From Gemmatimonas phototrophica (GTDB lineage: Bacteria > Gemmatimonadota > Gemmatimonadetes > Gemmatimonadales > Gemmatimonadaceae): a stretch of 64,000 bases of DNA. Location of the stretch: the NCBI GenBank assembly GCA_945869195.1, contig CAMBNV010000005.1, positions 124,001-188,000 on the forward strand, given 5' to 3'. Under the pieces are notes generated by a model. It was not told the origin of the DNA and did no database searches. It worked only from the letters and a program-made list of their open reading frames with translations. Every line of letters begins with the position of its first letter. Position 1 is the stretch's first letter. Both the position numbers and the translations under genes were made by a program. Positions 7,238-16,075 of this stretch are shown one piece after another.

Positions 7238-8149
7238 ATGAAAATATTCCGCAAAATTCTTTTGGGCGCTGTCTTGACGGTGCTCGCCCTTGTGACTTTT
7301 ACGACCGCGTCAATTTATATCGACTGCTGGATTGGAACACGCCGCCTCGACGGCATCACAAATGTGGCCGCAGATAACGGCAGCGGCGGTGCCGTGCGCG
7401 CGTATGTGGCACGCCCACCCGGCGCGGGGCCCCATCCAACCGTGATTATGATTCACGAGTTCTGGGGGCTAAACGTCGAAATGCGCGACAAGGCCGACCA
7501 CTTGGCACGCGCGGGATACGTGGTGATTGCGCCTGACATGTTTCGCGGCAGCAGTACGAGCTGGCTGCCGCGGGCAATCTACCAGACCATCACCACGAAA
7601 CAGGCGCAGCGCAACACGGACCTCGATGCTGTCTACGCTTGGCTGGCACAGCAGCCCGAAGTTGACGCCACGCGCGTGGCGATAATCGGCTTTTGTTTTG
7701 GCGGTGCCACTTCACTGCGCTACAGCCTTTGGAATCCCAAGCTAGCGGCCACCGCCGTTTTCTACGGCTCGCCCCTCACCGATAGCGCAGAACTGAAATC
7801 GCTCCCCGGCCCGCTGCTCGGCGTTTTCGGTGGCGCAGATTCATCAATTCCACTGAGCACGGTCAGCGATTTTGAATCCGCGCTGAACGCAGCCGGCGTC
7901 TCCAACACCATCACGATCTACCCGGACCAGCCACACGCATTTATCACGGATGTGGCGGCGATTGAGGCCGGCGGCGCTCCGGGCGCAGCCTGGGCGCAAC
8001 TGCTCAATTTTTTAGATGGCACATTGGGCAAGGGAGCCGAAGCCCGGCCGCTGCATGCCCCGCGGGTGGTGGCGGAAGCCAGCTTGGGATACTATTTGCG
8101 CCTCGCTTTTGCTCACACGCTTGCCAGCAATCACACCAACGATCCGTAA
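7238..8149 (+). CDS. Dienelactone hydrolase family protein, membrane-anchored or exported
   Basis: 303 residues, alpha/beta hydrolase. Residues 8-28 form one hydrophobic helix (signal or anchor). Active-site residues can be placed at Cys153 in GFCFGG, Asp201 in GGADSSIP, His233 in QPHAF, and Glu74 in HEFWG, the DLH set. Members hydrolyse lactones or esters. The gene is clearly less GC-rich than its neighbours, starts just after the transposase remnant, and lacks a good ribosome binding site, all of which suggest transfer. Confidence 0.88.
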   Translation: MKIFRKILLGAVLTVLALVTFTTASIYIDCWIGTRRLDGITNVAADNGSGGAVRAYVARPPGAGPHPTVIMIHEFWGLNVEMRDKADHLARAGYVVIAPDMFRGSSTSWLPRAIYQTITTKQAQRNTDLDAVYAWLAQQPEVDATRVAIIGFCFGGATSLRYSLWNPKLAATAVFYGSPLTDSAELKSLPGPLLGVFGGADSSIPLSTVSDFESALNAAGVSNTITIYPDQPHAFITDVAAIEAGGAPGAAWAQLLNFLDGTLGKGAEARPLHAPRVVAEASLGYYLRLAFAHTLASNHTNDP

Positions 8150-8281
8150 TCAGCTGCTATCGTTTTGTAGATTAGACCTCAACGCAGTTCTCACGAAAAC
8201 TGCCCCTCTGCGATATTTCAATCTGCAGACAAGACTTTATCATGGCCAAGAAACAAACAATGGCGACGCCATGTGTTCCGC

Positions 8282-10066
8282 CTACGGGATTCGCAAACGC
8301 AACAGGCATCTACCCTGGAGATTGAGAATTTCCGGCCGCTGGCAGCCGCCGGTATACGCGACCAGGAAGCCGTCCGAAGTCGGCTTGATCTGGGCAGCGT
8401 AAGGCTGAAAGTTGCTGTACGGATTGTTCCACAGCTCAAGGACTTCAGGTGATGCCCCATTGGCGGTATAACGCAGGATTGCCCAATCAGTCCCATCGGC
8501 GTACGACGCCGTTTGGTGCATAATTAGTGCATTGTTGTGCAGCACGACATCAAGTGGGAACTCGTACCGTACGTTCGTTCTTGCCGACTGTGGAACAGCT
8601 ACATCTGAGTAGCTCTCAGCGAGAATGCCATTTTGGAAACCTTGTGAAATAAATGTGTTCCCAAATGATCCGAACACCATCAACAACGAGCGGCTAGCCT
8701 CTTCAGCATCAGCCGAGCGCGGTATGGCCCAGAGATTCCAGATCGCGCCCGTCCCCCTCGTCATTTCGACGAGGGAACTGGGGATCATGAGGTCATTGCG
8801 AGAGAAGCCACCGCGACCATCGCCGAGAAACATCACCGGCAATCGATCTCTCACATTCATTGCGTCCGTGGACAGAACGTCGACGTGGCCATCGCCGTTA
8901 AAGTCGGCGGCAGCGGCATGATGCCCATACAATCGTTCGGGTATCGCTTGCCTGCGGTACGTCCCATTTGGGGTGCTGAGCAGCACGACCTGTTCGCTCG
9001 TCGCAACGTCACGCTGCTGCTCAACGGGAAATATGTTGAAGTCGGCGACATCAAGGCCGCTGCAGGCCATCCAAATGTCTGGCTTCTTATCACCGTTGAA
9101 ATCAGCGACCAGCGAATATGACACCGAAACGCAAGTCCAGCGATCTTCCGGAGAGGCGAACAGTTCCGCAGAACGGTCGATCCACTGATTTTGAGCGTTG
9201 ATTGAAAGGAAGTAGCCTATTCCTGGTGAGTCGGAGAAATCGCGGGGCAACTCTGGGAATCGATTGGTAGATCGGGTTGAGGAAACGAACGCAGACACCG
9301 ATCCTTTGCCGAGAAAATCGGCGAATGCGACACTGCGCTCATTGGAATTCTGATCCGCGGCGACGCGCGGAATGTCGAGCCCGCGTACCGTCGGCACCTG
9401 CGTTCTGTCAAATGCGAGGCGGTTCTTGTTCTCGTAGCTGGTCGAGTACACGGGGAACGGGACGATGAGGGGGATAGAATCCCCCCGTGTCCCCCCGGGA
9501 CCGCTACACTGCAGGGTGAATCGTTTGACGCCACCTTCTGCCGCTACATAGCGCCGCGTCCCTGACGCCGGAAGGCTACCCGTCCACGCTCCGGAAGCTG
9601 TGCACGCTCCGGCATAGGTTGCGGTCCACGAGATGTTGGCGGTGTCTCCAACAAACAGCTTCTGGACGCTTATCGAGAACACGATTTGAACCGAGGCGAC
9701 AATAGTGATTGCAGCCGCAGCGGACTTGCCTTCGCTCGTTGCGCTGATCGTGACCGTTCCTGGCTGCAACGCAGTCACAAGGCCCGTCGATGAAACGGTC
9801 GCGGCGCTGACATCCGATGACGACCACGTCACCGCCCGATCGGTCAGTGTTGTACCGTTGGCGCTCTTGACCACCACGGTCAGCTGCTGCGTCCGCCCGA
9901 CTTGCATCGCGGTGTCTTGAACCGCGAATGACACACTCCCAACGGGAATGAGCGCTGTTGGATTCGTATCCGCGCATCCCGTGAGCGCCAGCATCACTGC
10001 GAGCAGCCGAGCGACTGAACGCGCCACAACCGTTCTGGCATGATTTATAGGTATAAAGCGAGACAT
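8282..10066 (-). CDS. Lipoprotein with Ig-like (BIG2-type) domain and FG-GAP repeats
   Basis: 594 residues. Lipobox LTGC near residue 31 marks an outer-envelope lipoprotein. About residues 42-125 look like a bacterial Ig-like domain (VTWSSSDVSAATVSSTGLVTA). A middle section of about 130-210 is of unknown fold. The C-terminal half carries FG-GAP-like repeats, for example ADFNGDKKPDIW and ADFNGDGHVDVL. Surface binding is likely; no enzyme motif is seen. Converges on the dienelactone hydrolase gene and lies between the two IS91-type remnants. Confidence 0.82.
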   Translation of the reverse strand: MSRFIPINHARTVVARSVARLLAVMLALTGCADTNPTALIPVGSVSFAVQDTAMQVGRTQQLTVVVKSANGTTLTDRAVTWSSSDVSAATVSSTGLVTALQPGTVTISATSEGKSAAAAITIVASVQIVFSISVQKLFVGDTANISWTATYAGACTASGAWTGSLPASGTRRYVAAEGGVKRFTLQCSGPGGTRGDSIPLIVPFPVYSTSYENKNRLAFDRTQVPTVRGLDIPRVAADQNSNERSVAFADFLGKGSVSAFVSSTRSTNRFPELPRDFSDSPGIGYFLSINAQNQWIDRSAELFASPEDRWTCVSVSYSLVADFNGDKKPDIWMACSGLDVADFNIFPVEQQRDVATSEQVVLLSTPNGTYRRQAIPERLYGHHAAAADFNGDGHVDVLSTDAMNVRDRLPVMFLGDGRGGFSRNDLMIPSSLVEMTRGTGAIWNLWAIPRSADAEEASRSLLMVFGSFGNTFISQGFQNGILAESYSDVAVPQSARTNVRYEFPLDVVLHNNALIMHQTASYADGTDWAILRYTANGASPEVLELWNNPYSNFQPYAAQIKPTSDGFLVAYTGGCQRPEILNLQGRCLLRLRIP

Positions 10067-10167
10067 TTGCTGGAAGATCAGGTGGTGAGGGTCCCGCCCT
10101 CAGCGATCCAGTGTTAGGCTGACAACTGGGCGGGGGTTGAGGTGAAGGTCAGGGCGTACTCGGGACA

Positions 10168-10375
10168 GGAGTTTCAATCGGGATCGGGAGTATGGCGCGC
10201 CGCTTCACGGGGCGCCACCAGCCCGCGCGCCGCCCAGGTGGGGTCTGTCGCCCCTCTGTCGCCCCTCTGTCGCCCGTCTCTCCGCGTCGCGGGTCATCCG
10301 GTCGGCTCCGCACCGGGTCATCGCCCCGTGACGCCCGACCGATGTGAGATCGCCGCGCCCGCCAACGGGCCCCGA
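10168..10375. repeat. IS91-type 3'-end repeat, copy B
   Basis: About 208 bp matching 6800-7016 in the same orientation, with two small indels and fewer substitutions than expected by chance drift. It holds only the last part of the transposase gene region and its 3' flank; the conserved transposase block present next to copy A is absent here. The rest of 10067-10688 holds one REP-like repeat and the upstream region of the photolyase gene. Confidence 0.85.
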
Positions 10376-10508
10376 GGGAGTCCTACCCGGGCGACTGGCG
10401 CCCGCTCGGACTCATAAGCACTGAGGCAGAGTATGAGGGTGAAGGCAAGTCGTGACTCGGCTGAGACTACCCAGGTAGGGACAGCACCACGTGCTGTCCT
10501 AGTTGTCC

Positions 10509-10568
10509 TGGGTCGGGCTGACCACCCTTGGTCAGCCGCGGTTGAGCGAGAGCGCTCAACCCTACCTT
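10509..10568. repeat. REP-like double-hairpin repeat, copy 1
   Basis: Two adjacent palindromes: GGCTGACCA-cccT-TGGTCAGCC (10516-10537) and GGTTGAGCG-agag-CGCTCAACC (10540-10561), then CTACCTT. A degenerate direct copy lies on the other side of the photolyase gene at 12234-12292. Confidence 0.8.
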
Positions 10569-10688
10569 TGAAAGCCCCCAGCACACCATCCGGTTTCCGG
10601 TCTCCCTTTGAGTGTACCATCTTTCTGGCCCTGGCCCTATTGAGTTCAGAGATTTGCACTCACCCTCAATCCCCTCTTACTCCCCGCC

Positions 10689-12143
10689 ATGCCTACCCCT
10701 GCCATCGTCTGGCTTCGCCTAGACCTTCGTCTCGCCGACAATCCGTCGCTTGCAGCAGCGGTGAACCATGGTGGCCCGGTCATCCCGGTGTTCATCCACG
10801 ACCCTGAGGCCGAAGGAGATTGGCAGCCTGGCGGCGCGTCGAACTGGTGGCTGCACTACGCCTTGGAAGATCTCGCGGAGCAGTTCGCCAAGGTCGGCTC
10901 CCCGCTCGTGATCCGAGCTGGCGACTCGCTCGCCGAACTCAAGCTGCTCGCCAAGGAGACCGGCGCGGAACTCGTTACCTGGAATCGTCGCCACGAGCCC
11001 TTGATCATCGAGCGCGACACCCAGGTGAAGACCTCGCTGCGCAACACCGGCCTCAAGGCCGAGTCGTTCAACGGTAACCTCCTCCACGAACCGCACCTCG
11101 TAAAAACCCTCGCCGGTAATCCCTTCCAGGTCTTCACGCCCTTTTGGAAGAACTGCCTCGCGAACCTCAAGTTCGGCATCCCCCTCAAGGCCCCGAAGAA
11201 GCTCACGCCGTTCGAAAAGCCGCTGAAGTCGGTCGCGATTGCGAAGCTCGGCCTACTCCCGAAAATCAAGTGGGACGGAGAGTTCCCTGTGAGCTGGGAT
11301 CCGACGCGTAAGGGCGCCGAGAAGCGCCTGAAGGATTTCGTCGCCGCACCGGTCAAGGATTATCCCACCAATCGCGATATCCCCAAGCTCGACGGCACCT
11401 CACGCCTTTCGCCTTACCTGCACTCCGGTCAGATCTCGCCGCTCGAGATCGTCGACGCCGTGCGCACCGCGGGACACCTCGGCGCCAAGGGCGGCGACAA
11501 ATACGTGGCCGAGGTCGGCTGGCGCGAATTCTCCCAGCACCTCATCCATCACTTCCCCGAGACCCCGGATCGTCCGCTGCGGAGGGAGTTCGAAAAGTTT
11601 CCGTGGGCTCCGGACAAGAAGCTGCTACGCGCCTGGCAGCGTGGCCGTACCGGCTACCCAATCGTCGACGCCGGCATGCGCCAGCTCTGGCAGACCGGCT
11701 GGCAGCACAACCGCGTGCGCATGATCGCCGCCTCCGTGCTCGTGAAGCATCTCCTCCAGCCCTGGAACGAAGGCGCCAAGTGGTATTGGGATACCCTCGT
11801 CGACGCCGACCTCGGCGCGAACACCATGGGCTGGCAGTGGGCCGGTGGGTGCGGCGCCGACGCCGCTCCGTATTTCCGCGTCTTTAATCCCGTCCTCCAA
11901 GGACTCAAGTTCGACCCCGATGGCGACTACGTGCGCCGCTGGGTACCCGAGCTCGCCAAGCTCCCCGCCGAGTGGATTCACAAGCCGTGGGAAGCCCCGA
12001 TGGATGTACTCGCCGAAGCCGGCATCAAACTCGGCAAGGACTACCCCGCCCCCCTCGTCGGACTGACTGAAGGAAGAGACCGGGCGTTGGCGGCGTTGAA
12101 GGGAATGCGACCAGAGTCGAGGACTGAGTCGAGGACAGCGTAG
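10689..12143 (+). CDS. phr: Deoxyribodipyrimidine photolyase, class I type
   Basis: 484 residues. Light-driven repair of UV-made pyrimidine dimers in DNA. N-terminal antenna domain starts IVWLRLDLRLADNPSL (residues 6-21). The FAD-binding C-terminal part shows RLSPYLHSGQISP, the block with WQHNRVRMIAASVLVKHLL, and WQWAGGCGADAAPYFRVFNP with the usual Asn/Asp/Trp residues. Class I CPD is the best call; a cryptochrome-like or (6-4) role cannot be excluded. The last residues (ESRTESRTA) come from a DNA microrepeat that continues past the stop. Flanked by two copies of a REP-like repeat, which fits import as a cassette. Confidence 0.92.
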   Translation: MPTPAIVWLRLDLRLADNPSLAAAVNHGGPVIPVFIHDPEAEGDWQPGGASNWWLHYALEDLAEQFAKVGSPLVIRAGDSLAELKLLAKETGAELVTWNRRHEPLIIERDTQVKTSLRNTGLKAESFNGNLLHEPHLVKTLAGNPFQVFTPFWKNCLANLKFGIPLKAPKKLTPFEKPLKSVAIAKLGLLPKIKWDGEFPVSWDPTRKGAEKRLKDFVAAPVKDYPTNRDIPKLDGTSRLSPYLHSGQISPLEIVDAVRTAGHLGAKGGDKYVAEVGWREFSQHLIHHFPETPDRPLRREFEKFPWAPDKKLLRAWQRGRTGYPIVDAGMRQLWQTGWQHNRVRMIAASVLVKHLLQPWNEGAKWYWDTLVDADLGANTMGWQWAGGCGADAAPYFRVFNPVLQGLKFDPDGDYVRRWVPELAKLPAEWIHKPWEAPMDVLAEAGIKLGKDYPAPLVGLTEGRDRALAALKGMRPESRTESRTA

Positions 12144-12162
12144 AGGACTGCATCGAGGACTG
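12114..12162 (+). repeat. Microsatellite-like repeat across the photolyase stop codon
   Basis: Four imperfect copies of a 12- to 15-base unit containing (G/A)TCGAGGAC span the last codons, the TAG at 12141-12143 and the first bases after it. Confidence 0.7.
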
Positions 12163-12233
12163 AATAGATGAATTGAGCTTCGGGTGGCAGGTGGCAGCCC
12201 CGGGTGGCGGGTGGCAGGAATGTCATGCTGCCT

Positions 12234-12292
12234 TGGGTAGGGCTGACCATCCTTGGTCAGCCGCGTTTGCGCGGGCCGCTCAACCCTACCTT
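12234..12292. repeat. REP-like double-hairpin repeat, copy 2
   Basis: Same orientation as 10509-10568. The first hairpin (12241-12262) is intact; the second has lost most pairing. The rest of the 12144-12511 gap holds GGTGGC-rich simple sequence and the tRNA-Leu 3' fragment at 12393-12457; no gene is seen. Confidence 0.75.
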
Positions 12293-12392
12293 ACGAAGGC
12301 TACTTCCCCCACGGGGAAGCGCTGGCCTTCTGATCGCGTTCCTGGGCCTTGCGCCTGATCTCGGCCCTGACCGCGTTGAGTCCCTCCGGCCA

Positions 12393-12457
12393 GACGAACT
12401 TAAAATCCGTTGGGAGGAGACTCCCATCTGGGTTCGATCCCCACCCCCGGCACTCTG
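12393..12457 (+). repeat. Right 65-bp direct repeat: tRNA-Leu 3' fragment
   Basis: Carries the anticodon loop, variable arm, T arm and 3' acceptor strand of tRNA-Leu plus ACTCTG, but no 5' half, so it is not a functional tRNA. Differs from 3116-3180 at two positions. Probable far-end attachment site of the island. Confidence 0.85.
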
Positions 12458-12511
12458 GATCCGATCGTTTCACCGATGCGACCTGCGCGTCCGAGCGGCG
12501 CCGCACACGCG

Positions 12512-14320
12512 CTACGGTCGTACCCCGTGCGCATGCACGCAGTACCAGGCCGCGTAGGCGAGCAGTCCGCTCAGCGCCGCATCACCGCCATGCGAGATCG
12601 CGCGTCCCTCCGCATCGACGAACTCGGCCGCGAGCCCATGGCCGAGCGGTGCGCGACGGAGCCACTCGAGCACATCGCTCGCCTCGGGGCCGAAGAGGCG
12701 CGCGATCTGCACAACGAGCCGATCGGAGCTGCCGATCCGCTTGGCCGTGCGTCGGTACATCGAATCGGTGCGGTCGACCGCCTCCCAGAGCGGCAGCCAG
12801 AGCGCCGAGCCGACGGGATCGTCGTCGAGCGTGCGATCGCCTTTGAGATCCGTGGCCGCAGCAAAGGTCGTGCGACCCTCGGTCCCGACCGCGAACTGTC
12901 GGCGCAGCGCCGCGCGCACGGCCGACGGATCCTGCACTTCCTTGGACGCATCTTCGTCCAACGTCTTGCCGAACGCGTCGAGCGCGAACGCGACCACGGC
13001 ATTCCCGTGGAGGGTGACCGGATGAGTGGCCGGACGGCGATCGAGGGTGACCTCGGTACGGTAGAGCGGCTCGTTCGGATCGCGCCGCGAGGCGATCTCG
13101 TCATGCGACACGTAGAGGGTGTCCGCGAGCACGACCTCCTCGACGATCTGATCGTCGCCGGTCTCACGGATGTATCGCTCCGTGGCGACCGCGTACGACG
13201 CGGCGCCCTCGAGCGTGAAGCCGGGCTCAAAGAGGGTGCCATCGAAGTAGTGGACGCCTCGACCCGGCGCGTAGCCATGCACTTCGCAGGCGCGCAGGAT
13301 CAACTCGCGTGCGAGGCCCGCGTCGGCGAGTTGAATCGCTGGCACCGTCCACGCGAGCGCCTCCCAGTCGCGCACGGTCACTCCCCAGGCGCACCACGGG
13401 GCCCGGCTGCGCACCAGATAGAAATGCGCATCGTCGAGCGCGCGTCCGACCGAGTAGAAGTAGGCGAAGAGGAGATTGCGGTTGATCAGCCCGTCGAGCG
13501 ATTCAAGGCCACTGCTCTGCTCGAGCGTCCGCAGCGCGTCGCGCGTCGCGGTGAGTAGTGCCCGCCATCCACGGCGCCGCATCACGGCGACGGTCGCTTC
13601 GGCACCATCGCGTTCAGGGCCCGCGGCGAGGAAGAACGCGACCTCGACCCGCGCGCCCGGCGCGAGCGTCAGCTCCCGTGTAATCGCGTAACCTGGCGCG
13701 GCACCATCATGGACCTGCACCACCGCCTCCCCATCGGCGGCGAGTGCGAGCGCACAGAAGCCCGGAGCGGCGGCGCCATCCAGCAGCACCACGTCATGCG
13801 CCGTGCGGGTCACGCGATGGGCGTCCTCGGCTGCGCGCGGGGTGCGGACACGCAGCTGGCGATGTCCCAGCGTCCCCTCGAGGCCAACCGAGACCGTCCG
13901 CGTCGCGGTGCCGCGATTCTCGAAGGCGAGCGCATACACCGCCCCCGCGATGTCGGCGTCGCGCCCGAAGGGTGCGAACACCGTGCCGCGAATGACCAGT
14001 TCGGCCGCCTGGCAGGTAAAGGTCGGCAGCCAGTGCAGGGCGCGCTCCCAGGCGACACCACCCGCCGCCAGCTCGACCCTCACCCCGTCGACGGCAACCG
14101 TCGGCCTTGCGAGCGGTGCACCGGTCCCCTCGAGAAAATCAGCGGCGCCGGCAAACTCGACCGCCGCTCGCGCGCCTCGATGCAGCAGGCTCACGGCATG
14201 GATGGCGCCGTCCGCCGGATGGATGCAGGGAATCGCCAACCAATGGTTCCCGGTGATCTGCCACGGCAGCGACGGGAGTGGGGCGTCGCTCGGAGCGACC
14301 GGGAGTTCAGAGTGCGTCAC
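12512..14320 (-). CDS. Six-hairpin glycosidase-like protein
   Basis: About 602 residues from the GTG at 14320, chosen because AAGGTAAC precedes it and because a start at 14395 would almost touch the divergent gene at 14399. N-terminal beta-rich region to about 290; then an (alpha/alpha)6-like region with aromatic- and acid-rich stretches (WCAWGVTVRDWEALAW, HYFDGTLFEPGFTLEG). This layout resembles glucan phosphorylase or debranching-type enzymes, but I do not recognise a precise family, and the substrate is unknown. Divergent from the outer-membrane protein gene. Confidence 0.7.
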   Translation of the reverse strand: MTHSELPVAPSDAPLPSLPWQITGNHWLAIPCIHPADGAIHAVSLLHRGARAAVEFAGAADFLEGTGAPLARPTVAVDGVRVELAAGGVAWERALHWLPTFTCQAAELVIRGTVFAPFGRDADIAGAVYALAFENRGTATRTVSVGLEGTLGHRQLRVRTPRAAEDAHRVTRTAHDVVLLDGAAAPGFCALALAADGEAVVQVHDGAAPGYAITRELTLAPGARVEVAFFLAAGPERDGAEATVAVMRRRGWRALLTATRDALRTLEQSSGLESLDGLINRNLLFAYFYSVGRALDDAHFYLVRSRAPWCAWGVTVRDWEALAWTVPAIQLADAGLARELILRACEVHGYAPGRGVHYFDGTLFEPGFTLEGAASYAVATERYIRETGDDQIVEEVVLADTLYVSHDEIASRRDPNEPLYRTEVTLDRRPATHPVTLHGNAVVAFALDAFGKTLDEDASKEVQDPSAVRAALRRQFAVGTEGRTTFAAATDLKGDRTLDDDPVGSALWLPLWEAVDRTDSMYRRTAKRIGSSDRLVVQIARLFGPEASDVLEWLRRAPLGHGLAAEFVDAEGRAISHGGDAALSGLLAYAAWYCVHAHGVRP

Positions 14321-14398
14321 GTTACCTTGAACGGGGTATGAGGCTAAACTAGCCACCGATCTGGTCACGCGCGCCCCCTTTCCCTTCTCTTCCACGAC

Positions 14399-16075
14399 GT
14401 GCTCGCTCGCTCTCCCGCTCTCTCCGCACTCGTTGCCCTCGCCGCGTTGCTGCTGCTGACGGTGCCGTGCAAGCTCGCGGCGCAGCGCGTGATCGGCGGC
14501 GGTGACGACGCCGTCACGCTGCCCCGAGGCGGGTTTCGCATCTCACTCGGGGGCGAGCATACCGCGCAGCGGGACCGGTGGCGCGACGGCCGACTCGAGG
14601 GACTCGGCGGCTCGATCACCTCCGACGCGTTCGGCCCACTGCAGTTCTCGATGCTCGCCCCCATCGAACAGATTGTGCGCGACCTCGGCGTCCGCGACTT
14701 CAACGCGTCACTCGGTGCGTCGCGACTCGACGCGCGGCAGCGCCTCTTCGTGACGCCGCTGGCGGTCGAGTACGGCCTGAACGATCGGATCACGCTCGGC
14801 GCCCGCGCCACGCTCGTCCGATCGAAGATCGAGGCGCAGTTCCGGATCCGCGGTGACAGCGGGCGCGCGACACTGGGGATCAACCCCATCCTCGCCGGGA
14901 GCGCGGTCGCGACGGCCAACCTCACGACGATCGGCACCTACACCGCTGCCGCCGCAAACCTCGGTGCACGACTCACCGCCTGTCAGGGCAATCCCGCCGC
15001 GGCGCCTCAGTGCGCCACGATTCTCGCAGAGGTCGTGTCGGTGCAGACGCTCATGGCGCGCACGTCGACTTTTGCGAATGGGCTGACGGCGCTCTTTGGG
15101 GCGGGACTCGTCCCAGGCCGACGCTACATCCCCATGGCGGGTTCCGCCGCCGACTCGGCCCTACTGGCGCGCGCGGACTCGATGCGCCTCGCGTTCCAGC
15201 GCTACGGGATTACCACCCTGACCGCCTCCACACGACTGCCAGTCGGCGCGCAGTTGCCGCTGAGCGGCGTGGACCTCGACCGCCTCGTGGCGGACTCCGT
15301 GGAAGGCTACGGCGCGCGCCGGGTGAGCGACGGGAGCATCATCGAGATCGGAGAGGTGCACCTGTCGGCGAAGCTGCGGCTCTTCGATTCGTTCGGTGCT
15401 ACGCCGGCGACGCGATTCACGGCCGCAGGCCGCGGCCTCCGTCAGTCGGTTCTGCTCGACCTCCGACTGGGCACCGGCGTCCGCGAACGACCGGATGCGT
15501 TGCTTGATCTTGGCACCGCGAGCGGCACGAACGCATTCACCGTCCGTTCGTTCACTGACGTCGTGGTGAACGACCGCTTCTGGACGAGCATCGGCATTGG
15601 GTACTCGCTCGCGAGCGCGACGGCGCTCGCGTTGCGGGTGCCGTCGGATACCGGCGCGTCGTGGTTGGAGTCCTGGCGCGAGACGATGGTGCCGGTGACA
15701 CCCGGCGGCCAGATCGACGTCTCCATTGGGCCACGCTGGCACCTGAGTGACTACATCGCGCTCGGCGCCGTCTGGCAGTGGCGCGGCAAGGCCGCTGATC
15801 ATCACGGCATCGACTCCACGGCCACCACACCGTTCGGCGCCACGGTCCCGCTGCTCGGCTCGATCCTCGATGACGCGAGCGCTACCTCGGAGCAGCGCTT
15901 CGGCTGGTCGGCGACCTACTCGACACTCGCCGCGCGCGCGCGCGGCCGGCCGGGCGTGGCGGTGGAGATCAGCTTTGTCCATCAGCAGTCCTACTCGAGT
16001 GGCACGGGCATCGTACCGAAGCAGTGGGAGGACCGCCTGCAGGTCCGCTACTACACGCGTTTCTTGGCGCGCTGA
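14399..16075 (+). CDS. Predicted outer-membrane beta-barrel protein, function unknown
   Basis: 558 residues from a GTG start. A signal peptide (about 1-28, ending KLAAQ) is followed by many short alternating hydrophobic strands with Gly/aromatic pairs, and the protein ends RYYTRFLAR, compatible with a barrel C-terminal strand. No enzyme motif is visible. The 3' end overlaps the convergent recN 3' end by 25 bp. Could act as a porin or a surface structural protein. Confidence 0.7.
   Translation: MLARSPALSALVALAALLLLTVPCKLAAQRVIGGGDDAVTLPRGGFRISLGGEHTAQRDRWRDGRLEGLGGSITSDAFGPLQFSMLAPIEQIVRDLGVRDFNASLGASRLDARQRLFVTPLAVEYGLNDRITLGARATLVRSKIEAQFRIRGDSGRATLGINPILAGSAVATANLTTIGTYTAAAANLGARLTACQGNPAAAPQCATILAEVVSVQTLMARTSTFANGLTALFGAGLVPGRRYIPMAGSAADSALLARADSMRLAFQRYGITTLTASTRLPVGAQLPLSGVDLDRLVADSVEGYGARRVSDGSIIEIGEVHLSAKLRLFDSFGATPATRFTAAGRGLRQSVLLDLRLGTGVRERPDALLDLGTASGTNAFTVRSFTDVVVNDRFWTSIGIGYSLASATALALRVPSDTGASWLESWRETMVPVTPGGQIDVSIGPRWHLSDYIALGAVWQWRGKAADHHGIDSTATTPFGATVPLLGSILDDASATSEQRFGWSATYSTLAARARGRPGVAVEISFVHQQSYSSGTGIVPKQWEDRLQVRYYTRFLAR

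Larger units (their letters stand above)
3181..12457. mobile_element. Putative tRNA-Leu-integrated genomic island (9.3 kb, no integrase seen)
   Basis: Everything between the two copies of the tRNA-Leu 3' repeat is accessory: a broken peptidase gene, exported enzymes, propeller proteins, IS91-type remnants, a gene of visibly lower GC and a photolyase. Core genes resume on the left at once (tRNA, asd, lysC) and on the right from recN onward. No integrase, excisionase or relaxase reading frame is recognisable, so if this was an integrative element it is now fixed or decayed. Island identity is inferred; the repeat itself is seen directly. Confidence 0.6.

Noticed and set aside
10142-10417. Open frame over IS91-type copy B
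   Set aside because: It reads the repeat in the non-coding direction and gives the same noise peptide as over copy A.
12393-12457. A second tRNA-Leu
   Set aside because: Only the 3' half is present, with no 5' acceptor strand or D arm, so it is an integration scar rather than a gene.
12410-13558. Long plus-strand frame opposite the glycosidase-like gene
   Set aside because: It is a shadow of the real minus-strand gene and begins inside the tRNA fragment.
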